Both the position numbers and the translations under genes were made by a program. A stretch of 64,000 nucleotides of DNA, taken from assembly GCF_038006045.1 (NCBI RefSeq), contig NZ_JBBOUK010000001.1:2769001-2833000 (forward strand), read 5' to 3'. Below the pieces are notes generated by a model. The model saw only the letters and a program-made list of their open reading frames with translations. It was not told the origin of the DNA and did not search any database. This document shows positions 36,271-44,988 of the stretch, piece after piece. The DNA comes from Exiguobacterium sp. FSL W8-0210. GTDB taxonomy: Bacteria; Bacillota; Bacilli; Exiguobacteriales; Exiguobacteriaceae. The number at the start of each line of letters is the position of its first letter. Positions within the stretch are counted from its first letter, which is position 1.

Positions 36271-37125
36271 TTAAGCTTTGTTGCTTGAACCGAACTCACG
36301 CATCTTACCGATGACAGTTTGTTTGATTGCTTCACGACCTGGTGCGATGAATACGCGTGGGTCATATGCTTCTGGTTTCTCAGCCAACACTTCACGAACG
36401 ACTTTCGCGAATGCGATTTGGTTCTCTGTGTTAACGTTGATTTTTGAAGTTCCGAGTGAGATCGCTTTTTCGATATCGTGTGTCGGAATTCCAGTTCCAC
36501 CGTGAAGAACGAGTGGGAGGTTTGTAGCGTCACGGATTTCTTCCATCTCTTTGAATCCGAGGTTTGGTTCACCTTTGTATGGTCCGTGAACAGAACCGAG
36601 TGCAGGAGCAAGCGTGTCGATTCCAGTTTCTTTAACGATGCGTACACACTCGTCAAGTTTCGCGTACATGACATCACCGATGACGTCGTCTTCTTGTCCA
36701 CCAACTGTACCAACTTCCGCTTCAACTGAAACGCCTTTAGCGTGAGCGTATTCAACGACTGCTTTAGTTGTTTCGATGTTTGTGTCAATCGGGCTGTGCG
36801 AATCATCGATCATGACAGATGTAAATCCAGCGTCGATCGCTTCTTTACATTTTTCAACGCTCGAACCGTGGTCGAGGTGGATTGCGACTGGAACTGTTAT
36901 TTTCATGTCGTGTACGAGACCTTCAACCATTTTCACGACAGTGTAGAATCCGCCCATGTGGCGTGCTGCACCTTCAGATACTCCAAGGATAACTGGTGAC
37001 TGCTCTTCTTGAGCCGCACCGAGAATCGCTTGTGTCCACTCGAGGTTGTTGATGTTGAATTGACCTACTGCATACTTACCTTCGAGAGCTTTGTTTAACA
37101 TGTCTGTCATAGATACTAATGGCAT
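36271..37125 (-). CDS. fbaA: Fructose-bisphosphate aldolase, class II
   Basis: Zinc aldolase of glycolysis and gluconeogenesis, 284 residues. Key segments: [13 protein letters not shown], zinc His in [50 protein letters not shown] and the C-terminal substrate loop. Codon use appears more biased than in neighbouring genes, as expected for a highly expressed enzyme. It lies downstream of spo0F, the Bacillus order. Confidence 0.97.
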   Translation of the reverse strand: MPLVSMTDMLNKALEGKYAVGQFNINNLEWTQAILGAAQEEQSPVILGVSEGAARHMGGFYTVVKMVEGLVHDMKITVPVAIHLDHGSSVEKCKEAIDAGFTSVMIDDSHSPIDTNIETTKAVVEYAHAKGVSVEAEVGTVGGQEDDVIGDVMYAKLDECVRIVKETGIDTLAPALGSVHGPYKGEPNLGFKEMEEIRDATNLPLVLHGGTGIPTHDIEKAISLGTSKINVNTENQIAFAKVVREVLAEKPEAYDPRVFIAPGREAIKQTVIGKMREFGSSNKA

Positions 37126-37257
37126 AATGACATCCTCCTCTGTTTTGATCGCTGCTTACACGAACTCGTGCAATTTCAGACTGATTATAACATACTGATT
37201 CATCGGAACGTACAGCATTTCGCTTGGTTTTTTGGTTTGTGACGGCGACGTGAAGGA

Positions 37258-37632
37258 TTAACCGCTTACATCGTGAGAAATTTGCACAGTCACTTCTTTT
37301 TTTAATTCGAAGATGTCAAATGGCTTCCCGAAGAAGGCGACGACCCCTAATCGTTTCGCTTCTTCCATCGCTTCTTTTTCATCGAGTGCCGTCATTAAAA
37401 TCGTCCGGACACGTCGTCCGATCCGGTCCTGATGACGTAAAACCTCGATCCCGGTCCGCCCCGGCATGTTGACATCCATCAACAGCAAATCATATGCCGT
37501 TTCTTGTAAATAGACGATCGCTTCCTCTCCATCGACGGCGACGTCCGTTTCATACCCTTCTGCCCGGAACAATTGTGCAAGTAAGTTCCGGATTCCCGGC
37601 TCATCCTCGACGATCAACAATCTGCCTTTCAT
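37258..37632 (-). CDS. spo0F: Spo0F-like single-domain response regulator
   Basis: Receiver-only regulator of 124 residues: acidic pocket EDE at 9-11, phospho-acceptor Asp53 in LLLMDVNMPG, Thr81 and Lys103 in FGKPFD. There is no output domain, so it passes phosphate on or acts through binding. Position between fbaA and ywjG equals Spo0F of Bacillus, and the FGKPFDIFEL segment matches Spo0F well. GGGGGAG lies eight bases before the ATG at 37632. Since no sporulation genes are present here, a role in sporulation should not be assumed. Confidence 0.88.
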   Translation of the reverse strand: MKGRLLIVEDEPGIRNLLAQLFRAEGYETDVAVDGEEAIVYLQETAYDLLLMDVNMPGRTGIEVLRHQDRIGRRVRTILMTALDEKEAMEEAKRLGVVAFFGKPFDIFELKKEVTVQISHDVSG

Positions 37633-37670
37633 CTCTGCCACTCCCCCTCTAGTTATTTCCATTCTACACT

Positions 37671-37687
37671 AAAGCAAAACTTGCTTT
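37671..37687. promoter_or_regulatory. Palindrome between spo0F-like gene and ywjG
   Basis: AAAGCAA-AAC-TTGCTTT is a perfect seven-base inverted repeat in the 94-base divergent gap. It lies between a weak -35 and the -10 TATACT (37687-37692) of the ywjG promoter, a good position for a repressor. No known family site is recognised. Confidence 0.45.
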
Positions 37688-37726
37688 ATACTGTCCTTGA
37701 GAGAAATACAGAAAGGATGAAGAAAA

Positions 37727-38236
37727 ATGATGAAAATCTTAGCTACACAATTCAACGGAAAATTGCAAACGCTCGCAAAACAGGAAGACGAACTATTCGA
37801 TGTCGTCCGTCTGCTCGCACAAGCGCTCGTCGGAGAAGGCACGGTCTACGTCGATGCCTACGGCGAATGTGAAGGACTCTATCCGATGCTCTCAGAAGGA
37901 CCGGACCAGATAAAACGGGTTACGAAAATCAAGGATCGAAAGACCTTGCATGCTGTCGATCGTGTCTTGATCTTCACGCCAGATACGGAACGCTCCGACC
38001 TTCTCGCTTCTCTTGCCCGCTATGACGCATGGCATACGCCTTATGCGATCGTCACACTCAGTGACGTGACAGAAACGCTCGAGCGTTCGATTGCACCGCT
38101 CGCATTGAAGTTTAATAAAGGACTACTTCCGGCAGAGGACGGTTCACGTCACGGACTGCCGAGTCTTGCCCTTTGCGCGTTCCTCTTGACACATATCTTG
38201 ACACAACTACAAGAGATGACGGAAGAGTGGGATTAA
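37727..38236 (+). CDS. ywjG: DUF2529 family protein YwjG
   Basis: Conserved Bacillales protein of unknown function, 169 residues, starting MMKILATQFNGKLQTLAKQ. It resembles an SIS-like or nucleotide-binding fold in strand pattern (GEGTVYVDAYGEC, DRVLIFTPDTE, TPYAIVTLSD), but that is an impression only. Position between spo0F and pyrG matches Bacillus ywjG, with the difference that here it is divergent from spo0F. AAAGGA lies nine bases before the ATG. Confidence 0.88.
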   Translation: MMKILATQFNGKLQTLAKQEDELFDVVRLLAQALVGEGTVYVDAYGECEGLYPMLSEGPDQIKRVTKIKDRKTLHAVDRVLIFTPDTERSDLLASLARYDAWHTPYAIVTLSDVTETLERSIAPLALKFNKGLLPAEDGSRHGLPSLALCAFLLTHILTQLQEMTEEWD

Positions 38237-38277
38237 CACTTTTCTTCTATAATATGTAGTTCTTAATCTAATCAATC

Positions 38278-38325
38278 AAAAAGACGCGGTAACCTTCAAT
38301 AATGCTGAAGGTTACCGCGTCTTTG
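38278..38325. terminator. Bidirectional terminator between ywjG and pyrG
   Basis: A 19-pair perfect hairpin AAAGACGCGGTAACCTTCA / TGAAGGTTACCGCGTCTTT lies between the convergent ywjG and pyrG stops with A and T flanks for both directions. Confidence 0.92.
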
Positions 38326-38338
38326 ATTATCTTTCTTT

Positions 38339-40051
<1,713 letters not shown>

Positions 40052-40059
40052 TTAAAGAA

Positions 40060-40098
40060 GCCCATGACTAACTTACGTCATTCGGAAAACTTCGTCAA
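40060..40098 (-). promoter_or_regulatory. pyrG promoter with GGGC initiation site
   Basis: On the minus strand TTGACG (40093-40098), a 17-base spacer and TAAGTT (40070-40075) precede by six bases the sequence GGGC starting at 40063. GGGC is the known initial transcript of Bacillus pyrG that supports reiterative G addition when CTP is scarce. Confidence 0.7.
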
Positions 40099-40147
40099 GC
40101 CTAATTTTTCAAAGAAAAATTTTCGTACTCGTTCGTCAGCCGTCAAC

Positions 40148-40180
40148 GAAAAAACTGCCATTTCTATAGGGAAATAGCAG
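40148..40180 (-). terminator. Intrinsic terminator after rpoE
   Basis: Minus-strand arms CTGCTATTTC / GAAATGGCAG (one wobble) are followed by TTTTTTCG, 25 bases past the rpoE stop and upstream of the pyrG promoter. Confidence 0.82.
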
Positions 40181-40204
40181 CTGTACAGTTGTGGTTGATC
40201 GTAC

Positions 40205-40729
40205 TTAGACTTCCTCTTCTTCTTTGAAGTCTTCTAAATCTTCTTCGTCGAGATCGTCATCGAGATCATCGATGACTGCGACTTTTTTGAACGTATCGTC
40301 GTCTTCGCTATCGTCAGCTGAATCATAGTCCGCTGTCTTCGCGAATGTATCGAGATCGTCTTCGATCGTCTCGAACTCATCTTCTTCTGCATCATAGTTG
40401 AACTCTTCTTCAAACTCATCGAGTTCTCCACGTTGACGCGCTTCGATGACGAGATCCTCATCCGACTTATCGAACGGATACCAAGCGCGGAGTGACCAAC
40501 GGTTCGCTCCGACGTTGACGAAGTTTCCATCGATGTTCATGTCTGTATAGAGTTGAGCAAGTTTCTCGAACTTGTCTTCTTCATCTGTAAACGTATGGTA
40601 CTTTTCGATTTCTGACGTGATGTCATCGAACGTGATTGGCTGTTCGCCAGCTTCTTGCAACATTTCGTTGACGAATTCGATCAGCGAAAGATCAGTAATC
40701 TCTTCTTTACTTAAACGGCTGAGGCTCAT
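40205..40729 (-). CDS. rpoE: RNA polymerase delta subunit
   Basis: Delta subunit of Gram-positive RNA polymerase, which helps core recycling and promoter selectivity. 174 residues: an N-terminal HARE-HTH domain (residues ~1-95) ending in the conserved IDGNFVNVGANRWSLRAWYPFD, and a C-terminal tail made almost wholly of Asp and Glu, presumably disordered. The ATG at 40729 is chosen on family alignment, though AAAGGA is about 13 bases away; a GTG four codons upstream is the alternative. Confidence 0.95.
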   Translation of the reverse strand: MSLSRLSKEEITDLSLIEFVNEMLQEAGEQPITFDDITSEIEKYHTFTDEEDKFEKLAQLYTDMNIDGNFVNVGANRWSLRAWYPFDKSDEDLVIEARQRGELDEFEEEFNYDAEEDEFETIEDDLDTFAKTADYDSADDSEDDDTFKKVAVIDDLDDDLDEEDLEDFKEEEEV

Positions 40730-40899
40730 TGTGACGGCCACTTCCTTTCATTTGCGTTCAATCCATTACTTCTCATTATACGCAAAACAGCTTTTAAAAA
40801 TCCAGTCTCTATTTAAAAAAAGCTCGAATTGATTCTCGATTCGTGTTTTTCCTACTCCCGAAAAAGGAATATCCAAGGGAGAAGAAGGAGGAATGACAG

Positions 40900-41343
40900 A
40901 TGGAGATGACAATCGAACGGGTCAACGATTTTGATGACTTCAACTGGTTACCAATCTTATCAAAGAGTACACAGGAAGGCTATCCCTTCATCGAACGGAT
41001 GCTACGTGAACGCCGAAATGAAACGTATCGAGAAGACGGAGAAGCAATGTTCGTCGTTTTGTCGCTCTCCGGTCACGTCATTGCGTGCGGGGGTTATATG
41101 AAACAAACCGACGCGATCGACGTCGGTCGGATTCGTCATGTCTACGTCTTACCGGAAATGCGACATCACGGTGTCGGTACGCAACTGCTTGAGAAAATCA
41201 TCCCAGAAGCGCTGTTGACGTATTCCGAGCTCTGGCTCTATACGGACGATGCCAGTACATTTTATGAACGATTCGGTTTTGAGCCGTATACGGCAACCAA
41301 AGTGACACATCGACTTTTAAAGCATGCATTCGTCCAACCTTAA
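40900..41343 (+). CDS. GNAT family N-acetyltransferase
   Basis: Single-domain acetyltransferase of 147 residues. The acetyl-CoA binding motif A is visible as IRHVYVLPEMRHHGVGTQLLEKI (pattern R/Q-x-x-G-x-G/A near residue 90) and motif B as LYTDDASTFYERFGFEPY. The acceptor substrate cannot be inferred. AAGGAGG lies eight bases before the ATG. It stands alone between rpoE and the arsR gene. Confidence 0.9.
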   Translation: MEMTIERVNDFDDFNWLPILSKSTQEGYPFIERMLRERRNETYREDGEAMFVVLSLSGHVIACGGYMKQTDAIDVGRIRHVYVLPEMRHHGVGTQLLEKIIPEALLTYSELWLYTDDASTFYERFGFEPYTATKVTHRLLKHAFVQP

Positions 41344-41353
41344 GTGTCTTAGA

Positions 41354-41388
41354 TTGACATATCGAGAATCATCGATTAGTTTAAGCGT
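41354..41388 (+). promoter_or_regulatory. arsR promoter with overlapping operator; leaderless start
   Basis: TTGACA (41354-41359), 17 bases, TAGTTT (41377-41382). The palindrome ATATCG-N8-CGATTA (41359-41378) fills the spacer. The ATG at 41389 is only seven bases after the -10 box and has no ribosome-binding site, so the transcript should be leaderless or nearly so. Confidence 0.65.
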
Positions 41389-41706
41389 ATGACAAATCAA
41401 GTGGATCTATTCAAGGCATTATCGAACGAGGTACGTCTTGATATCTTACGCTGGCTCAAGGATCCCGAGACTCATTTCAATAAGCCGACGGCCCATCTCG
41501 CGACGAATCTGTCGGACAAGGGAGGCATTTGCGTCGGAGATATCCAAGAGAAGGCGAACTTATCTCAATCGACCGTCTCCCAATATCTTGCGATGTTGCA
41601 AAAAGTCGGATTGCTCGAATCCGAACGTCACGGCAAATGGACGTATTACCGGCGAAATGAAGAAAAAATCCAAGAGCTCGCAACGTACCTCAAAGGAGAA
41701 CTTTGA
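41389..41706 (+). CDS. ArsR-family transcriptional regulator
   Basis: Winged-helix repressor of 105 residues: LFKALSNEVRLDILRWL, then recognition helix LSQSTVSQYLAMLQKVGLLESE and wing HGKWTYYRR. The single central Cys (KGGICVGDI) is one residue of a possible metal or thiol site but the typical CXC pair of ArsR/CadC is absent, so it may be a non-metal type. It precedes two YdcZ-type membrane genes, and the same palindrome occurs before itself and before them. Confidence 0.92.
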   Translation: MTNQVDLFKALSNEVRLDILRWLKDPETHFNKPTAHLATNLSDKGGICVGDIQEKANLSQSTVSQYLAMLQKVGLLESERHGKWTYYRRNEEKIQELATYLKGEL

Positions 41707-41725
41707 TCCGTTCTCCTCGCCTTAC

Positions 41726-41745
41726 ATATCGACATTTCCCGATAT
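41726..41745 (+). promoter_or_regulatory. Second copy of the arsR operator motif
   Basis: ATATCG-N8-CGATAT lies 27 bases before the first YdcZ-type gene and repeats the half-sites and eight-base spacing of the site in the arsR promoter. It implies that the ArsR protein also controls the transporter genes. Confidence 0.6.
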
Positions 41746-41771
41746 TTAGATTCGTGAAAGGATGAATTCTG

Positions 41772-42200
41772 TTGAAAATCGTGTATTACGTACTCGCGTT
41801 ACTTGCGGGTATCGCTTTAAGTGTCGAAGGAGCCATCTATGGTGAGCTCGGGAACTTCGTCGGAAAACTCGAAAGTAGCTTTTATAATTTCTTCGCCGGT
41901 ACGATCATCATCGGGCTGATCGTCCTCTTCTTCGGAAAAGGTTCACTCGGCTATACATTCCGCGCACCGAAATGGACCTTGCTCGGTGGTCTACTCGGTA
42001 GTATCTACTTGACGATCCTAATCATCAGTATCCCGCTCGTCGGTGTCGGTCTCGCCATGATCAGTGTCATCATCGGACAGATGATTGCCAGCATGGTCAT
42101 CGAACATTACGGCTGGCTCGGTAGTCCGAAACGTCCGATCAATCGTGACAAGCTGACGGCTTCTGCTTTGATGCTCGTCGCTCTATTTCTTATCTTTTAA
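41772..42200 (+). CDS. DMT family transporter, YdcZ/DUF606 type
   Basis: Small membrane protein of 142 residues with about four or five helices, of the YdcZ (DUF606) branch of the drug/metabolite transporter superfamily. The N terminus AGIALSVEGAIYGELGNFVGKLESSFYNFFAGT and the SVIIGQMIASMVIEHYGWLG segment are typical. It starts at TTG with AAAGGA ten bases upstream. A paralogue follows after 12 bases, so the pair probably forms a heteromeric transporter. Substrate unknown. Confidence 0.88.
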   Translation: MKIVYYVLALLAGIALSVEGAIYGELGNFVGKLESSFYNFFAGTIIIGLIVLFFGKGSLGYTFRAPKWTLLGGLLGSIYLTILIISIPLVGVGLAMISVIIGQMIASMVIEHYGWLGSPKRPINRDKLTASALMLVALFLIF

Positions 42201-42212
42201 GGAGGTTCGCTC

Positions 42213-42694
42213 GTGAATATTCTATTACTCGGTTTTACATTACTCGGCGGCGCGATGCTGAGCGCCCAGTCCTCGATCAACGGTGCCTTCAGTCAAAAGG
42301 CAGGGGCTCTGGAAAGTACGTTCCTGACGTTCTTCACCGGAATGCTGATTCTCGCACTCGCCATCTTGTTCTTTGGTCAAGGGAACGTCTTGCTCTTGCT
42401 TGAAGCACCACGTTGGCAACTGAGCGCCGTCTTGTTCGGCGTCAGTTATCTCTTCCTGACGATTCTTGCTGTTCCGCAAATCGGGGTGTCACGGCAGCTA
42501 GTATCGCGACCGTCATCGGTCAACTCGCAGCAGGTATGGTCATTGATCACATCGGTGCGTTCGGTGGCGTCGTCGTTCCGCTCGACGGAAAACGTCTGCT
42601 TGGTCTAGTTGCGATGCTGGCTGCGCTTTACTTCGTCTATCGTGGGAACACACGTAAAGACGTAAAGGCTTCTTCTGATTCGATGGCATCGTGA
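42213..42694 (+). pseudogene. Second YdcZ-type transporter gene, frameshifted
   Basis: Paralogue of the upstream gene. Frame one reads well from 42213 (MNILLLGFTLLGGAMLSAQSS) to about 42483 (LTILAVPQIGV). After a run of four G the homology continues in another frame as TAASIATVIGQLAAGMVIDHIGAFGG to 42694. The alternative frame corresponds exactly to the paralogue PLVGVGLAMISVIIGQ region, so a two-base insertion (or one-base loss) in GGGGTG broke the gene. Sequencing error at the homopolymer is possible, in which case the gene is intact. Confidence 0.8.
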
Positions 42695-42702
42695 CGATTG
42701 TC

Positions 42703-42843
42703 CTCACGATTCGTTCACGCGCTTTCCTCAGGCGAGACACAAGCCAGTCTCGGCTGTCACAGACAGCCGACCCGGGTCTTGTTTGTCTCTGACAGCGCAA
42801 TATCTTGCGCTTTTTCCTGTAGGAGTCGCGTGAACAACGTGAG
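42703..42843. repeat. Structured intergenic repeat, copy A
   Basis: 141 bases bounded by imperfect inverted ends CTCACGATTCGTTCACGCG / CGCGTGAACAACGTGAG. Read on the minus strand it contains ACTCCTACAGGAAAAA, a hairpin AGCGCAA/TTGCGCT, TGTCAGAGACAAACAAG, a hairpin GGCTGTC/GACAGCC and CTTGTGTCTCGCCTGAGGAAAGCG. It lies just after the frameshifted transporter gene in inverted orientation to copy B. Confidence 0.85.
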
Positions 42844-42879
42844 TCCGACTGTTTCTCATGGTCCATCAAAATAGAACAA

Positions 42880-42932
42880 AAAAAAATCCGAAATGCCGAA
42901 GTGATGCTACTTCAGTGTTTCGGATTTTTTAA
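42880..42932. terminator. Bidirectional terminator between transporter pair and DUF6440 gene
   Basis: Arms AAAATCCGAAA / TTTCGGATTTT with an inner CCGAAGT/ACTTCAG extension, and A and T flanks on both sides. It could end the arsR/ydcZ transcript and, from the other direction, the DUF6440 transcript. Confidence 0.8.
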
Positions 42933-43028
42933 ATCAGTTGATGAACGTGAAAAGCGAAATAGCTAAGACCCTTTGAGCGAGTACTTGTAACAGGAATACG
43001 ATTCGGGACAAATAAATGCACTTTTTCT

Positions 43029-43205
43029 TCAATTGATCGGCTTATCGATAACGACTTTACCTTCTTTGTCTAATAGCGGTGTCATTCCGTTCAAACCAAG
43101 TCCACTTGTCATTAAATAATTTACACCTGTTTCAGTGTCTACGACAATTTTGATAATACCACCACTTAGGTGTTGTTTTGATTTAAGTATGAATCGTTTA
43201 CTCAT
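43029..43205 (-). CDS. DUF6440 family small protein
   Basis: A 58-residue protein, MSKRFILKSKQHLSGGIIKIVVDTETG..., with IIKIVVDTETGVNYLM and TPLLDKEGKVVI, the pattern of the DUF6440 family of small proteins of unknown function common in Firmicutes (family from memory). GAGAGGT lies 11 bases before the ATG at 43205; the frame upstream to 43241 is less likely. It is the only gene between two inverted copies of the intergenic repeat. Confidence 0.75.
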   Translation of the reverse strand: MSKRFILKSKQHLSGGIIKIVVDTETGVNYLMTSGLGLNGMTPLLDKEGKVVIDKPIN

Positions 43206-43318
43206 TATTTTGTATGACCTCTCGTTCTTTCCGATTTCCACGTAAAATCATAACTTACTGTGTGAGGATAGGTTTAACGCTTTTTTACCAAGGTGTTGCC
43301 TATCTACTTAGAACAGTC

Positions 43319-43457
43319 CTCACATTCCCACACGACTCCTACAGGAAAAAGCACGATTCATCGTGCTGTCAGAGACAAACAAGATCCGAGTCGGCTGTCT
43401 ATGACAGCCGGCACTGGCTTGTGTCTCGCCTGAGGAAAGCGGGTAGGAAATCGTGAG
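43319..43457. repeat. Structured intergenic repeat, copy B
   Basis: 139 bases, oppositely oriented to copy A and roughly 85 percent alike by eye. The ends CTCACATTCCC.CACG / CGGGTAGGAAATCGTGAG pair, and the inner hairpin is AGCACGA/TCGTGCT where copy A has AGCGCAA/TTGCGCT: both arms changed together. The central arm TCGGCTGTC/GACAGCCG is conserved. Confidence 0.85.
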
Positions 43458-43480
43458 GACGTCTTATCAAGTCCAGTACT

Positions 43481-43951
43481 TCACTGCCCCAGCTGTTGCC
43501 TCTTAAGTAAGCGCAACGCTTCCGTCGCGAGATGATGATCCGCTTCCTGAGATAGACCGGAAACGGTGATCGTACCAACGACACCGACTCCTTCAATCCG
43601 AATCGGGAACGACCCACCGGCATCCGCATAATCGGCTGGAGAAACAGCATACATCGTATGATACGAGCGATGCTTACTTTCATTATAACGACGCATGTAG
43701 AGCGAACTGTAGCCATGCCGTAAGACGACGTTCGATTTCCGGCGAATCCATTCTTCCTGATCCGGTGCCGTACCATCGAGCGCCGCGTAATATAAGCGTT
43801 GTCCGTTTCGTTTGATCTCAACGGCAATCGAAAGATTCTCTTTCATCGCCCGACCGATCAATTCATGCCCCATTCCAATCGCTTCCGTATTCGTCAGTGA
43901 CGTCAAGACGAGTTCTTCCTCTTCAGCCAGCAATACCTTCAATTCTTCCAT
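43481..43951 (-). CDS. UPF0303 / heme-degrading domain (GlcG/HbpS-like) protein
   Basis: A 156-residue protein of the UPF0303 group (DUF336/GlcG-HbpS fold). Typical patterns: ELVLTSLTNTEAIGMG, VEIKRNGQRLYYAALDGTAPDQEEWIRRK, ADAGGSFPIRIEGVGVVGTITVSGL, QEADHHL. Related proteins bind haem or corrinoid, but the role of the family is not well established. AAAGGA lies nine bases before the ATG at 43951, which overlaps the oxidoreductase gene by 13 bases, making it the last gene of the deoR operon. Confidence 0.85.
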   Translation of the reverse strand: MEELKVLLAEEEELVLTSLTNTEAIGMGHELIGRAMKENLSIAVEIKRNGQRLYYAALDGTAPDQEEWIRRKSNVVLRHGYSSLYMRRYNESKHRSYHTMYAVSPADYADAGGSFPIRIEGVGVVGTITVSGLSQEADHHLATEALRLLKRQQLGQ

Positions 43952-44988
43952 TCGTCCCATTCCTTTCGCACGAGGCGTCGTCCTTCATCACTACTGACGC
44001 GTACCGCTTCAATCAAGCGCATCGTTTTTTCAGCATCGCGTAAATTGACAGGCACTTGTCCTCCGCGAAGTCCTTCCGCCAATTGTTCGTAAAACGTGGC
44101 ATAACTGCCCGGAAGTGTCGCGAGACGTTCGACGGGCTGATCCGCGATCTGGAGGTAGCCATAGGAATCCACTTCATCTTCTCCGAGTTGTGGATCAACA
44201 GGATATCCTTTCGTAAGCCGTCCTTCCTGCGGATCCATTCCGTATTTGATGTAACTGCCACGCGTTGCATGGAACTCGAAGCGTGGTGTTGGTCCTTGAA
44301 TGAAGGACGTCGAACGGAGAATGACACGACGCGTTCCGTAGTGCAACGTGACGTGGAATCCGTCATCGACGATCGCTCCGTCGCGTTGTAGATAGACATC
44401 TCCTACCAACGCATCCGGTTCTCCGAACAAGGCAAGTGCTTGATCGAGTAAGTGTGAGCCGAGATCAAACAGGATGCCAGCGCCATCACCCGCTTGTTCC
44501 CGCCAACGTTCGCGAACGACCGGACGATAGCGATCGAAGCGCGACTCGATGACTTGCCAGTCACCAATCTCGTTCATCTCCATCAGCTGTTCGAGCGTCA
44601 GGAAGTCACCGTCAAAGCGACGATTTTGATAGACTGCGACTTGAACGCCATGCTGCTTCGCTAAATCTTGTAGCGCGAACGCTTCTGCAATCGTCACGAC
44701 TGCTGGCTTTTCGAGTAAGACGTGTTTCTTTGCTTCAATCGCTTGTTTCGCCATTTCGAAATGCAGTGCCGTTGGTGTCGTGATGATGACGAGTTCCGTG
44801 TTGTCGTCCTGCAACGCCTCAGCAAGTGTTGCGATGACCTTCGCTTCACTGAAATGTTGCGCTACTTGGTTCGGTCGACTTGAGACGACTTGTGTCACTT
44901 CAAATGCCGATAACGCTTGTAAGAACGGGACGTGGAACGTCACCGCTGAAAAGCCGAATCCGACGAGCGTCGTTTGAATCGGGTTCAT
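43939..44988 (-). CDS. Gfo/Idh/MocA family oxidoreductase
   Basis: NAD(P)-dependent dehydrogenase of 349 residues. N-terminal Rossmann domain with LVGFGFSAVTFHVPFL (GxGxxG-like), TPTALHFEMAKQAIEAKKHVLLEKPA (the conserved EKP) and C-terminal substrate domain with DLGSHLLDQALALFG. The type resembles YdgJ/YvaA inositol or sugar dehydrogenases. The substrate is presumably a sugar or inositol whose regulator is the DeoR protein encoded upstream, whose stop overlaps this start (ATGA). Confidence 0.92.
   Translation of the reverse strand: MNPIQTTLVGFGFSAVTFHVPFLQALSAFEVTQVVSSRPNQVAQHFSEAKVIATLAEALQDDNTELVIITTPTALHFEMAKQAIEAKKHVLLEKPAVVTIAEAFALQDLAKQHGVQVAVYQNRRFDGDFLTLEQLMEMNEIGDWQVIESRFDRYRPVVRERWREQAGDGAGILFDLGSHLLDQALALFGEPDALVGDVYLQRDGAIVDDGFHVTLHYGTRRVILRSTSFIQGPTPRFEFHATRGSYIKYGMDPQEGRLTKGYPVDPQLGEDEVDSYGYLQIADQPVERLATLPGSYATFYEQLAEGLRGGQVPVNLRDAEKTMRLIEAVRVSSDEGRRLVRKEWDEWKN

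Noticed and set aside
36246-36806. Open frame of 186 residues overlapping fbaA
   Set aside because: A shadow frame of the strongly codon-biased aldolase gene; Ser/Lys/Thr-rich with no motif.
37258-37632. Spo0F homologue taken as evidence of sporulation
   Set aside because: A single receiver gene is not enough, and no other sporulation gene is present in the window.
42483-42500. Programmed ribosomal frameshift in the second YdcZ-type gene
   Set aside because: No slippery heptamer, no downstream pseudoknot seen, and the intact paralogue needs none; mutation or sequence error is simpler.
42703-43457. Insertion sequence or transposon
   Set aside because: Inverted repeats are present, but there is no transposase gene; a repeat pair framing one small gene is all that can be said.
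43399-43827. Open frame of 142 residues overlapping the UPF0303 gene
   Set aside because: It lies in another frame of the same region, has no ribosome-binding site and no recognisable motif; the UPF0303 frame explains the sequence.
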